Source of the DNA: Planktomarina sp.
GTDB taxonomy: Bacteria > Pseudomonadota > Alphaproteobacteria > Rhodobacterales > Rhodobacteraceae
Direction of reading: 5' to 3'
NCBI GenBank assembly: GCA_017856985.1
Contig: JAFMEA010000011.1
Location: forward strand, 1 to 52,080
DNA: 52,080 nt
Shown here: in pieces, positions 25,764 to 34,308 of the stretch
Position numbering within the stretch: position 1 is the first letter of the stretch
How the letters are laid out: every line of letters starts with the position of its first letter
Made by a program: the position numbers and the translations under genes
The notes under the pieces: model-generated
Told to the model about the DNA's origin: nothing
Database searches by the model: none
The model's input: only the letters and a program-made list of their open reading frames with translations

Positions 25764-26626
25764 TGGATTGGGTTAACGTGATAGTTCAGGGTACATTATT
25801 GGGAGGGCTGTATGCTTTATTTGCAGCTGGGCTCTCTTTAATATTCGGTGTGATGCGTTTGGTTAATATTGCACATGGCGATTTAATAATTTTTGCAGCT
25901 TATCTGGGTCTTACTGTAGTTATGACAACTGGACTTCATCCAATTTTGGCATTGGTTTTTGTTATACCGGCCATGGCTTTAATTGGTTATGCACTTCAAG
26001 TAGGTATACTTAATCACACTCTTGGTGATGACTTATTGCCTCCTCTGCTGGTCACGTTTGGACTGTCTGTTATTATACAAAATAGTTTATTGGAAATTTA
26101 TACTGCTGACCCGCAAAAAATGGACGCTGGAGTACTTGAAACCGCAAGCTTTTCGTTAGGCGACCTTCAGCTTGGTGTTTTACCCGTGCTCACATTTGGG
26201 ATTGCTGTTGTTGTGATTGCAAGTTTGCAATGGCTTTTCTATCGAACTGCCTTGGGTCGTGCCTTTCGGGCTGTTTCTGATGATCAAGATATAGCTCAAT
26301 TGATGGGATTAAATCGCCGCCATATATTTGGACTAGCGATGGCCTTGGCTTTAGCTGTTACCGCCATAGCCGGAATTTTGTTGGGCATTCGAACAAGTTT
26401 TGATCCTTCGGTAGGTGGTGGGCGTTTGATATTTGGCTTTGAGGCCGTGATCATTGGTGGGTTAGGAAACCTTTGGGGTACACTTGCTGGTGGGGTAATA
26501 CTGGGAGTCGCTCAGACTATTGGAGCCAAGATTGATCCGGGATGGCAGATTTTGGCAGGACATGTAGCATTTTTATTAGTGCTTGCCATTCGTCCGCAAG
26601 GACTTTTCCCAAGGATCAGTGGATGA
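25763..26626 (+). CDS. Liv-type ABC transporter permease, LivH-like
   Basis: A 287-residue inner-membrane permease with about eight helices. The N-terminus GTLLGGLYALFAAGLSLIFGVMRLVNIAHGD is the family hallmark (residues about 10-40), and AFRAVSDDQDIAQLMG is the cytoplasmic coupling segment that contacts the ATPases. The C-terminal GGLGNLWGTLAGG is also conserved. It overlaps the next permease gene by 4 nt (ATGA). Confidence 0.93.
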   Translation: MDWVNVIVQGTLLGGLYALFAAGLSLIFGVMRLVNIAHGDLIIFAAYLGLTVVMTTGLHPILALVFVIPAMALIGYALQVGILNHTLGDDLLPPLLVTFGLSVIIQNSLLEIYTADPQKMDAGVLETASFSLGDLQLGVLPVLTFGIAVVVIASLQWLFYRTALGRAFRAVSDDQDIAQLMGLNRRHIFGLAMALALAVTAIAGILLGIRTSFDPSVGGGRLIFGFEAVIIGGLGNLWGTLAGGVILGVAQTIGAKIDPGWQILAGHVAFLLVLAIRPQGLFPRISG

Positions 26627-27633
26627 GAGTTATTCGTACATCTAAGGCAGCAAAAATTTCGATAATGTTAGCAACTTTGGTCTTACTGGTACTTATTTTA
26701 GCTCCCTGGTGGGCTGGACGCGCGGACATTCGACTAATGGGTGAATTATTTCTTTATCTGGCTTTAGCTAGCCTATGGAATTTAATGGCTGGATACGCCG
26801 GCTTGGTTTCTGTTGGTCAGCAGGCCTACGTTGGGTTTGGTGGCTATATGTTATTTGCTCTTACAATTTTTGCTGGATTTCCACCAGTTGTAGCAATTGT
26901 TGGTGCTGGCGCGTTAGGTGCTCTGGTATCTGTTCCGGTGGCACTTTTAATTTTTCGTTTACGTGGAGCTTACTTCGCAATTGGAACGTGGGTCATTGCA
27001 GAGGTATTTAGACTATCTTTCGCACAAGTGTCTGCTTTGGGTGGTGGTTCTGGATCTTCTTTACCGGTTAAGATTGTGCGTTCTATGGCGGATGGTCGGT
27101 CAGAGAGAGAGGCATTAAGCTATTGGCTGGCACTTGGCATTGCTTTTTGTGTTATTGCGGCCGTTTATATGTTTCTACGGTCACGGCAAGGCCTCGCTCT
27201 TACAGCAATACGAGATAATGAATTGGCGGCGTCTTCTCTTGGAATAGATATTTGGCGAACAAAATTTGTGGTTTATGTCGTAGCATCAGCTCTCACAGCT
27301 ATGGTTGGAGCTTTGATCTTTCTGCAAAAACTACGCATATCACCGGATGCAGCATTCTCTGTAAATGATTGGACCGCATTTGTTATTTTCATTGTTGTAA
27401 TTGGCGGTATTGGAACAATAGAAGGCCCGATCATTGGGACCCTTATTTTCTTTGCGTTGCGTGAAACGCTTGCAGATCTTGGCACTGTATATTTGATGGT
27501 CCTAGGTGTGGTTGCTATATTGATAATGCTAAGAGCGCCAAAAGGGTTGTGGGGGCTTGTTCGTGCTCGATTTGATTTAGAACTCTTTCCATTGGGGTAC
27601 AGAGTTATTTCTGATAAAGTGAAAAAGGAATAA
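26623..27633 (+). CDS. Liv-type ABC transporter permease, LivM-like
   Basis: A 336-residue inner-membrane permease partner of LivH. The SLWNLMAGYAGLVSVGQQAYVG-type segment (about 48-68) and the coupling segment LTAIRDNELAASSLGID are family hallmarks, as is GGIGTIEGPIIGT. I chose the ATG at 26623, overlapping the LivH stop codon; a longer reading from 26542 would only overlap LivH and encode a non-family N-terminus. BKACE begins 2 nt after its stop. Confidence 0.92.
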   Translation: MRVIRTSKAAKISIMLATLVLLVLILAPWWAGRADIRLMGELFLYLALASLWNLMAGYAGLVSVGQQAYVGFGGYMLFALTIFAGFPPVVAIVGAGALGALVSVPVALLIFRLRGAYFAIGTWVIAEVFRLSFAQVSALGGGSGSSLPVKIVRSMADGRSEREALSYWLALGIAFCVIAAVYMFLRSRQGLALTAIRDNELAASSLGIDIWRTKFVVYVVASALTAMVGALIFLQKLRISPDAAFSVNDWTAFVIFIVVIGGIGTIEGPIIGTLIFFALRETLADLGTVYLMVLGVVAILIMLRAPKGLWGLVRARFDLELFPLGYRVISDKVKKE

Positions 27634-27635
27634 AC

Positions 27636-28568
27636 ATGGCTAAGCAACGAAAAACAATTATAACTTGCGCGATAACTGGTGCGATCCATACTCCCACTAT
27701 GTCTGATGCGCTTCCCTATACGGCTGACGATATTACTTCTCAAGCTATTGCCGCGTCAGAAGCAGGAGCTTCGATATTACACTTACATGCCAGACGTGAG
27801 AATGATGGTGGTGTTTCAGTTGAACCTTCTGATTTTGCGAGATTTTTACCTAGAATTAAACAAGCCACTGATGCGATTGTTAATATATCAACCGGTGGAA
27901 GCCTCACTTTATCAATTAAAGATCGGGTTAAGCCCGCAACTACTTTCTCTCCAGAAATGTGCAGTTTGAATATGGGTTCAATGAATTTTTCATTTCATCC
28001 ACTTGCTGAGCGATACGATCAATGGAAATTTGATTGGGAGAAAGATTATGTAAAAGGTTCAGAAGGGAATATATTTAGAAATACGTTTCGTGATATTCGG
28101 GAGGCGGCAGAAACGTTGGCCCCACATGACATTAAGTTTGAGCATGAGTGCTATGATGTTGGTCATTTGTATAATTTGAAATTTTGTATGGATACTGGTT
28201 TGTTTAAGGCTCCAGTATTTATCCAGTTTATATTTGGCATTCTCGGAGGAATTGGTGCTGATATTGACAATCTAATATTTATGAAACGCACTGCTGACCG
28301 CTTGTTTGGTGATGATTACAGATGGTCTGTACTTGGGGCAGGTGGATCACAAATTCCGTTTGCGACTACGGCTAGCCAGATGGGTGGAAATGTGAGAGTT
28401 GGACTTGAAGATAGTTTGCTTATTTCTCGAGGGAAGTTGGCAGATAACAATGCCCAACAAGTTGGAAAAATTCGTAGAATAATTGAAGATTTAGGTAGTG
28501 AGGTAGCTAGCCCAGATGAGGCTAGAGAGATCCTTGCGCTTAAAGGTGGTGATAGGGTGAATTTCTAA
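27636..28568 (+). CDS. Beta-keto acid cleavage enzyme (BKACE, former DUF849)
   Basis: A 310-residue zinc enzyme that condenses a beta-keto acid with acetyl-CoA and splits it into acetoacetate plus a new CoA ester. Hallmarks are the N-terminus KTIITCAITGAIHTP, the metal-binding HLHAR (His49 and His51) and the NISTGGS strand. Known family substrates include 3-keto-5-aminohexanoate, dehydrocarnitine and other polar beta-keto acids. Position between a dedicated importer and a sulfatase, in an operon with two dehydrogenases, suggests it cleaves the oxidised form of the imported compound. Spacing is 2 nt from LivM and 1 nt to the sulfatase. Confidence 0.92.
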   Translation: MAKQRKTIITCAITGAIHTPTMSDALPYTADDITSQAIAASEAGASILHLHARRENDGGVSVEPSDFARFLPRIKQATDAIVNISTGGSLTLSIKDRVKPATTFSPEMCSLNMGSMNFSFHPLAERYDQWKFDWEKDYVKGSEGNIFRNTFRDIREAAETLAPHDIKFEHECYDVGHLYNLKFCMDTGLFKAPVFIQFIFGILGGIGADIDNLIFMKRTADRLFGDDYRWSVLGAGGSQIPFATTASQMGGNVRVGLEDSLLISRGKLADNNAQQVGKIRRIIEDLGSEVASPDEAREILALKGGDRVNF

Positions 28569-28569
28569 A

Positions 28570-30186
28570 ATGAATGCTTTATGGATAATGGTAGATCAGC
28601 TTCGTTGGGATTATCTGAGTTGCTATGGTGCCAAACACATTGATACGCCGAACATAGACTGGCTAGCATCCCGTGGTATGACCTTTAACAAAGCTTACGT
28701 GCAGTCGCCAATTTGTGGGCCTGCTCGAATGAGCTTTTACACTGGTAGATATACACGAAGCCATGGAGCGACGTGGAATGGTTTTCCTTTACGTGTTGGT
28801 GAGCCTACTTTGGGTGATCATTTGCGAGAGCAAGGGGTTAGCTGTACACTGGTAGGTAAAACTCACATGGCGCCTGATAAAGATGGCATGGCGCGGCTTG
28901 GTATAGATCCAAAAAGCACTGTTGGAAAAAGAGTTAGTGAAGGTGGGTTCGACGTTTTCATTAGGGATGATGGAAACAACAATTCTGATTGTTTAGTCCG
29001 TCATTCGGAAGATTATGATAAATATTTAAGGTCGCATGGCATGGATGGAGATAATCCATGGGAAGAATGGGCTAATACCGCTCAGCTTCCGGACGGCTCA
29101 TTGTGTTCGGGTTGGATGCTAGAAAACTCAAAATATGCGGCACGTGTCCCGAAAGAACATTCTGAAACTGCCTGGTTAACAACCCGTGGCATTGATTTTA
29201 TAGAAGCTCAAGGGGCTGACCCTTGGCTTTGCCACCTAAGTTATATTAAACCTCATTGGCCATATTTAGCTCCGGCTCCCTATAATGACATGTATTCTGC
29301 ATCAGATCTTCCACCGGTAAACCGTTCCAATGCCGAATTAGTATCTGATCATCCATTAATGCAGGCTTGGACAAACATGCGCGTAAGCCAAAGCTTTTCC
29401 CGTGATGACGTTCGCGATATTGTTGGGCCAGCCTACATGGGATTAATTAAAGAATTGGATGACCAACTTGGGCGACTTTTCGACTATCTCAGAGAAAATG
29501 GTCGGATGGAGGATACTATGATCGTATTTTGTTCAGATCATGGTGATAATCTCGGTGATCATTGGCTTGGTGAAAAAGATTTATTTTATGATTGCTCCGC
29601 ACGAATTCCCTTGATCGTGTACGATCCGCGCAGCGATGCAGATAGTACAAGGGGCATGGTCACAGATAAGTTAGTTGAAGGTATCGATTTGTTGCCAACG
29701 TTTATTGATGCATTTGGTGGGAATGCCATTCCTCATATCTTGGAAGGTAGATCATTAGAACCTCTTTTGCATGGAATTGAATGTGAATGGCGCAGTTTTT
29801 GTGTTAGTGAATATGACTACTCTACCCGTGATGCTCGCCGTGCAGTTGGTGTTGATCAAATGGATGCCCGGTTGGTTATGATTTTTGACGGTCGTTGGAA
29901 ATTGACTCATGTTGAAAATATGCGGCCAATGCTGTTTGATCTTGATATTGATCCAAATGAATTAAATGATCTTGGCAATAATCCGGATTTTAAGGGTCAA
30001 ATATCTCGTTTGCGGGAACTTCATTTTGAGTGGGCCCGGAGACATCATAATAGAATTACGCGACCAGCCGCGATCGTTGAAAAGATGACTGATGCTAAAG
30101 AACCACCAGGGGTTATGATAGGTTACTGGAACCAAAAAGAACTTAAGCCTTCAGGGCGTAGACTGCCTAACCATGTTGATAAATAA
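28570..30186 (+). CDS. Cytoplasmic type I sulfatase (alkaline phosphatase superfamily)
   Basis: A 538-residue member of the sulfatase / phosphonate monoester hydrolase branch. The formylglycine motif is complete: CGPAR (Cys49 to Arg53) followed by the TGR anchor (CxPxRxxxxTGR). Metal ligands are visible at the N-terminus (WIMVDQLR) and in SDHGDNLGDH (about 322-331); KPHW and EKDLFYD segments also fit. There is no signal peptide, so it acts in the cytoplasm on an imported sulfate ester (or phospho-/phosphonate diester, a known alternative in this branch). Last gene of the operon. Its formylglycine-generating partner is not in the window. Confidence 0.9.
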   Translation: MNALWIMVDQLRWDYLSCYGAKHIDTPNIDWLASRGMTFNKAYVQSPICGPARMSFYTGRYTRSHGATWNGFPLRVGEPTLGDHLREQGVSCTLVGKTHMAPDKDGMARLGIDPKSTVGKRVSEGGFDVFIRDDGNNNSDCLVRHSEDYDKYLRSHGMDGDNPWEEWANTAQLPDGSLCSGWMLENSKYAARVPKEHSETAWLTTRGIDFIEAQGADPWLCHLSYIKPHWPYLAPAPYNDMYSASDLPPVNRSNAELVSDHPLMQAWTNMRVSQSFSRDDVRDIVGPAYMGLIKELDDQLGRLFDYLRENGRMEDTMIVFCSDHGDNLGDHWLGEKDLFYDCSARIPLIVYDPRSDADSTRGMVTDKLVEGIDLLPTFIDAFGGNAIPHILEGRSLEPLLHGIECEWRSFCVSEYDYSTRDARRAVGVDQMDARLVMIFDGRWKLTHVENMRPMLFDLDIDPNELNDLGNNPDFKGQISRLRELHFEWARRHHNRITRPAAIVEKMTDAKEPPGVMIGYWNQKELKPSGRRLPNHVDK

Positions 30187-30217
30187 TAGGTGAGGCTACC
30201 CGATATATAATTAAAAG

Positions 30218-30706
30218 TTAAAGTCCGTCCATTGCTATTACGTTTTGTTCGTAAATATCTAGTAGCCAATCAATTCCTTGCTCTTCTCTTAAGTTCCAAC
30301 CCTCGGGCGCATTATATTTATCATTAGATCGAAGCTGGAAAACAAAATTCTTAAATCTTCTTACACTAGCCTGATGAGTCGTAGCCTGTTCTTTAGCATC
30401 TAAAGCAGAGCCAAACAGAGTTTTGATCTTCCGCTTTCTACCCCTCTTGGTGAAATTTAAGCTATTAAACATATAAGATTCTACGACACCCATATGGTTG
30501 GAGCTTTCAAAAGTTGCCAGAAAATATAGCATATCCTGAGAAATACCCATCAGTTTTTTACTGGAGGCATCAACGTATTTTTCGGATAGCGATTTGGAAT
30601 ATTTGTTAGCGAATGCCTCTAATGGAATAGTGCTATTTACAAAGCGTATAGTTATGTGGGCACAGGTACATCCAAGAACCCAATCTGGCATAAATCTTGT
30701 GACCAT
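30218..30706 (-). CDS. Hypothetical protein, duplicated copy A
   Basis: A 162-residue protein of unknown function, about 80-85% identical by eye to copy B at 30989-31492. It is rich in Lys/Arg (TKRGRKRKIKTLFGSAL) and begins with a mildly hydrophobic stretch that I would not call a signal peptide. Identity with copy B is best in the middle (SSKKLMGISQDMLYFLATFESS). AAGGAAG precedes the ATG. Upstream of it is a decayed CBS-domain gene, mirroring copy B, which follows an intact CBS gene. Differences between copies are mostly conservative, which suggests both are still under selection. Confidence 0.7.
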   Translation of the reverse strand: MVTRFMPDWVLGCTCAHITIRFVNSTIPLEAFANKYSKSLSEKYVDASSKKLMGISQDMLYFLATFESSNHMGVVESYMFNSLNFTKRGRKRKIKTLFGSALDAKEQATTHQASVRRFKNFVFQLRSNDKYNAPEGWNLREEQGIDWLLDIYEQNVIAMDGL

Positions 30707-30763
30707 TTTTAAGCTTCCTTCGATTAGATAGCTTTGTTTAACTACTAAGTGGCCCCATTAGTT

Positions 30764-30964
30764 TTATGAAACCGTTAAGGCCGGTCTATCTGGAGTCTGA
30801 ATTATAGCACAAGTCGTTTCTATACCAGATCTAACAGGGCCGGATAACATTATAGTTTTTTTTGCATGTTCGAGAACACTTGGACCAAATTTCTCTAAAG
30901 CCAATATCATATGTTTCCCCATGGCTATGGTGACAACGCCTTCATTTTGGACCTTAATTACCAC
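30764..30964 (-). pseudogene. Remnant of a CBS-domain protein gene (copy of 31507-32163)
   Basis: A 66-codon open stretch that matches the middle of the intact CBS protein (ILALEKFGPSVLEHA, PVRSGIETTC) and then jumps directly to its C-terminal AIIQTPDRPA. About 240 bp corresponding to 31608-31850 in the intact gene is missing, and the junction lies at a short repeat, CACAAGTC/CACAGGTC, present at both ends of the deleted segment in the parent. The 5' part of the gene is also absent. It is therefore a decaying copy within a tandem duplication. Confidence 0.75.
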
Positions 30965-30988
30965 GGCATATTAAAAAATAGATTTATT

Positions 30989-31492
30989 TTAAGTTTTTAA
31001 GGCTAAAAAACCGTCCATTGTGCGTACATTCTGCTCATAAATATTTAGAAGCCAATCAATTCCTTGCTCTTCTTTTAAGTTCCAACCTCCAGGAGCATTA
31101 TATCTACTGTCAGCTCGAAGTTGGAAAACAAAATTCTTAAATCTCCTTATGCTAGCCTCTTGAGGCGTAGCTTGTTTTTGAGCATCTAAAGCAGAACCAA
31201 ACAGAGTTTTGATCTTCCGCTTTCTACCCTTCTTGGTAAAATTTAAACTATTAAACATATAAGATTCTACGATCGCCATGTGGTTAGAACTTTCAAAAGT
31301 TGCCAGAAAATATAGCATATCCTGAGAAATACCCATCAGTTTTTTACTGGAGGCATCAGCGTATTTTTCTGATAACGGCTTTGAATATTTATTAGCGAAT
31401 GCCTGCAGTGGAATAGTGCCATTTACAAAACGTAAAGATATGTAGGCGCAGGTAAATCCAAGAACCCATTCAGGCATAAATCTTGTTGCCAT
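30989..31492 (-). CDS. Hypothetical protein, duplicated copy B
   Basis: A 167-residue protein of unknown function, paralogous to copy A. It has the same basic cluster (TKKGRKRKIKTLFG) and a C-terminus NLKEEQGIDWLLNIYEQN predicted to be helical. It begins 14 nt after the intact CBS gene and is probably cotranscribed with it; a GAGGG sequence near the CBS stop may serve as its ribosome site. The pairing with a CBS sensor suggests a response or effector role, but no known domain is recognisable. Confidence 0.7.
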   Translation of the reverse strand: MATRFMPEWVLGFTCAYISLRFVNGTIPLQAFANKYSKPLSEKYADASSKKLMGISQDMLYFLATFESSNHMAIVESYMFNSLNFTKKGRKRKIKTLFGSALDAQKQATPQEASIRRFKNFVFQLRADSRYNAPGGWNLKEEQGIDWLLNIYEQNVRTMDGFLALKT

Positions 31493-31506
31493 TTTCTAAT
31501 TATCCC

Positions 31507-32163
31507 TCAATTAGATGGATTATCTGAATTAGCTGATTGACCCATCAGGTGCAGGAAGTCACTAAGATCAATTATATCAGCAGGCCGATCTGGGTTTTGA
31601 ATTAAAGCACAGGTCATATTGTTTTCCACCATGCTATCGTGGACTTTGTTCACATCATCGGTTGATTGAAAATAAAAATTTCTTGGGAGATGCTGTACTA
31701 TAAGTTCTTTCAGCTTACGATTTTCCTCAAGAATTTCGACGGTTTTACCCTCGGCAATTTCTAGAGCTTGGACAATACCTTTAAATTTTTCATTCTCAAA
31801 AACGGGTATGTTTCGAAAATTCCCGTCTATCATTTGCTGTAGGGCGGTTTCACAAGTCGTTTCCATATCAGATCTAACAGGGTTAGATGTCATTATAGTC
31901 TCTATTGCATGGTCGAGAATACTTGGACCAAATTTTTCTAAAGCCAATATCACATCTTTTTCAGTAGCTATGCCCACAATATCACCATTTTCGACTGTAA
32001 TTACCACGGCACTATTAGGATCTTTAGCCATCAATGATAACGCTTCAGTGATTGTAGATTTTCTGTCGATTGAGGAGCCTTCTTCAGTATCGACCATTAC
32101 ATGTTTTATTTTAAGGTCTTTAAGAAGTTGAAGTTCTGAAATTTGCATATCCGGTTCTCTCAT
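31507..32163 (-). CDS. CBS-domain pair protein
   Basis: A 218-residue cytosolic protein with two CBS domains (about 12-70 and 78-135). The first contains DRKSTITEALSLMAKD and AVVITVENGDIVGIATEKDVILAL; the second PVRSDMETTCETALQQM and RNIPVFENEKFKGIV. A helical linker and a further conserved C-terminal segment (ALIQNPDRPADIIDL) follow. CBS pairs bind adenine nucleotides and act as energy or ionic sensors. The start could be the ATG at 32163 or the one at 32148; neither has a strong ribosome site. Cotranscribed with hypothetical copy B. Confidence 0.8.
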   Translation of the reverse strand: MREPDMQISELQLLKDLKIKHVMVDTEEGSSIDRKSTITEALSLMAKDPNSAVVITVENGDIVGIATEKDVILALEKFGPSILDHAIETIMTSNPVRSDMETTCETALQQMIDGNFRNIPVFENEKFKGIVQALEIAEGKTVEILEENRKLKELIVQHLPRNFYFQSTDDVNKVHDSMVENNMTCALIQNPDRPADIIDLSDFLHLMGQSANSDNPSN

Positions 32164-32328
32164 TTGGTGGCGCAGAGGACTTTTGATTTTAATTAATTTA
32201 AAACAATAACTGAAGTTTGTAACATTAGTTGAGTCTTAGCAATAATTTTACATATTGCTTAACCTCGGGAAAAAAATGTTATTGTATTAATTTCTCAATG
32301 AGCAACTATCGAAAGTATAACAACAATT

Positions 32329-32850
32329 TTATTTTTCAAAAGTAATTAAAACTTCTCCAATGTTAACTCCATATTTTGATAAATAAGCTCGATTGAACAA
32401 ACGTTTCTCATCTAATAGCCACATCCAATCATCAAAAGTTACGAGTAATGTCGTCTTTCCAAATGGCACTAGAAGCCTATATCGAAAATTAAAGGCATCG
32501 CCTTTTTCCTCTCCTATGGCGTCTCCAACAACCCCTGGCGCTGTTCCAATCCATAAATTCTCACCTGTTTTCTTAAGTTTCCATATGCGGATTTCAGTGC
32601 TTTGATCTGCATAATTGAAATTCTCAACAAGCGTTAAAACTTCTCCATCCCAAGTTCCCTCAATATCTACTTTAAATCTACTTCTAATTGTTCCAAACCT
32701 ATCTTGAAATTGGCCATAAGCAGTTGTTTTTCCAGCAAAAAAATCTTCAATATTAAGCTCTAATTTTGATAGATTTGTATCGTTTATTGAAGGTCCTTGG
32801 GAACAAGCTGTGACAAAAAACAATAATGATACAAGGGTTAGTCTAAACAT
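32329..32850 (-). CDS. DUF3833 family lipoprotein
   Basis: A 173-residue protein with a lipoprotein signal (MFRLTLVSLLFFVTAC; lipobox VTAC) that would be lipidated on the cysteine and anchored in the inner or outer membrane. The body matches DUF3833 proteins: IEDFFAGKTTAYGQFQDRFG, FKVDIEGTWDGEVLTLVE and VTFDDWMWLLDE. The function of the family is unknown. I chose the ATG at 32850 (AAGGA upstream) over one ten codons earlier, because it places the signal peptide at the true N-terminus. Confidence 0.8.
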   Translation of the reverse strand: MFRLTLVSLLFFVTACSQGPSINDTNLSKLELNIEDFFAGKTTAYGQFQDRFGTIRSRFKVDIEGTWDGEVLTLVENFNYADQSTEIRIWKLKKTGENLWIGTAPGVVGDAIGEEKGDAFNFRYRLLVPFGKTTLLVTFDDWMWLLDEKRLFNRAYLSKYGVNIGEVLITFEK

Positions 32851-33039
32851 GGATAAGTTTCCTTTGAAAGAATGTAACACAATTTCACTTTTTGGGCCGT
32901 GACTGCCCCTTATTACTGGACAAAATGAAGAGCGTTTTACTAAAGTTGCCCATGACGAGAGTTATACTCATATTAAAGATATTTTTCTATTGATTTAGTA
33001 AAATGGTATTTTGGATTGAAAATAAATGGGGATAACAGT

Positions 33040-34287
33040 GTGAATTCTAAAACAGTTATTGTTGTAGGAGCTGGTATTTGTGGAGTATCAACTGCTATCT
33101 GGCTAATTCGAATGGGCTATCACGTTTCAATAATTGATAAAGGGAAGCCTGGAATGGGCGCTTCTTTTGGCAACTCAGGGCTTTTAGCGCAATGGGCTGT
33201 TGATCCGGTAGCATCGCCTGACCTTTGGCGCATAGGTCCAAAATATCTGGCCAATAAAAATAGCCCACTTTTCATAAAGTGGGGGTATATGCCGCAGATG
33301 TTTCCTTGGTTGGTTAGGTTTTTGAAAAATGCGACTGATAAAGGGGCGCGTCATGTGGTAAACGCTTTGGGTCCGCTTTTGTCTGATGCTGTAGATCAAC
33401 ACAAAAGCCTAGTCCAGAATACCCCACTCGATGGCTGGGTACGTGATAGCAAAATAAGTTTTGTATACCGAGATAAAAAACATTTTGAGTCTGATTCATA
33501 TAGCTGGAAGATGAAAAAGACAGTTGGGCTTATACCTAAAGTTATCACTGGTGAATCTGTTCAAGAAGAAGAGCCAATTCTGGCAACAAATTACAGTTGT
33601 TTGGCGGTTCTTGAGGGACAAGGTCACATAAGTGATCCTGGTCAATATGTGGCTAAACTAGCAGAACATTTTATAAGTCTTGGTGGTCGGATAATTACTG
33701 CAGAGGTTCATGATCTGCAAAAAAATACAGAAGGAAAAGTCTTTGGTATAAGTACTGATAAAGGCACGTTTGCATGCGACTTTGCAGTGATTACTGCGGG
33801 TATTTGGTCTAAGGAATTAACTGTCAGGCTTGGCTTAAAAATTCCCCTAGAGGCTGAGCGTGGTTATCATGTAATCTTTGAAAAGCCATCCGTGGTGCCG
33901 CGAAATCCTCTGCTGATGGTTGATGGAAAGTTTGGTGTAAATGCTATGGATATGGGACTACGCTGTGCTGGTACTGTAGAGTTAGGTGATCATAAGTCTG
34001 GACCAAGCGTGGCTCCAATAAAACTAATAAGAAAACATGCGGGTAGGGCGTTTCCAAATTTGACCTTTTCAGGAACTCAGGAGTGGATGGGTTTTAGACC
34101 ATCTACTCCTGATAGTTTGCCCGTCATTGGCGAATTGGACGGCAGTGGCATTTTTGTAGGCTTTGGCCATCAGCATGTTGGGTTAACAGCAGGGCCCAAA
34201 ACAGGATACTTGCTTTCACGGATGGTTGCGGGTCAAAATCCAAATATGGACCTGACAGCATTTGATCCTGCTCGTTTTTCATTATAG
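33040..34287 (+). CDS. FAD-dependent D-amino acid dehydrogenase-like oxidoreductase (DadA family)
   Basis: A 415-residue flavoprotein of the DAO superfamily. The FAD-binding motif is VVGAGICGVSTAIWLIRMG near the N-terminus, followed by DKGKPGMGASFGNSG, as in DadA. The C-terminal FRPSTPDSLPVIGELDGSGIFVGFGHQHVGLTAGP is the second FAD contact region. Such enzymes oxidise D-amino acids or secondary amines to imino acids and pass electrons to the respiratory chain. I prefer the GTG at 33040, with GGGGA upstream, over an in-frame TTG at 33016. It converges on kynA. Confidence 0.88.
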   Translation: MNSKTVIVVGAGICGVSTAIWLIRMGYHVSIIDKGKPGMGASFGNSGLLAQWAVDPVASPDLWRIGPKYLANKNSPLFIKWGYMPQMFPWLVRFLKNATDKGARHVVNALGPLLSDAVDQHKSLVQNTPLDGWVRDSKISFVYRDKKHFESDSYSWKMKKTVGLIPKVITGESVQEEEPILATNYSCLAVLEGQGHISDPGQYVAKLAEHFISLGGRIITAEVHDLQKNTEGKVFGISTDKGTFACDFAVITAGIWSKELTVRLGLKIPLEAERGYHVIFEKPSVVPRNPLLMVDGKFGVNAMDMGLRCAGTVELGDHKSGPSVAPIKLIRKHAGRAFPNLTFSGTQEWMGFRPSTPDSLPVIGELDGSGIFVGFGHQHVGLTAGPKTGYLLSRMVAGQNPNMDLTAFDPARFSL

Positions 34288-34308
34288 AATTATTTTAAGT
34301 CCTATTTA

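Noticed and set aside
26542-26622. 27-codon N-terminal extension of the LivM-like permease
   Set aside because: It lies entirely within the LivH gene, and the ATG at 26623 overlapping the LivH stop gives a normal family N-terminus.
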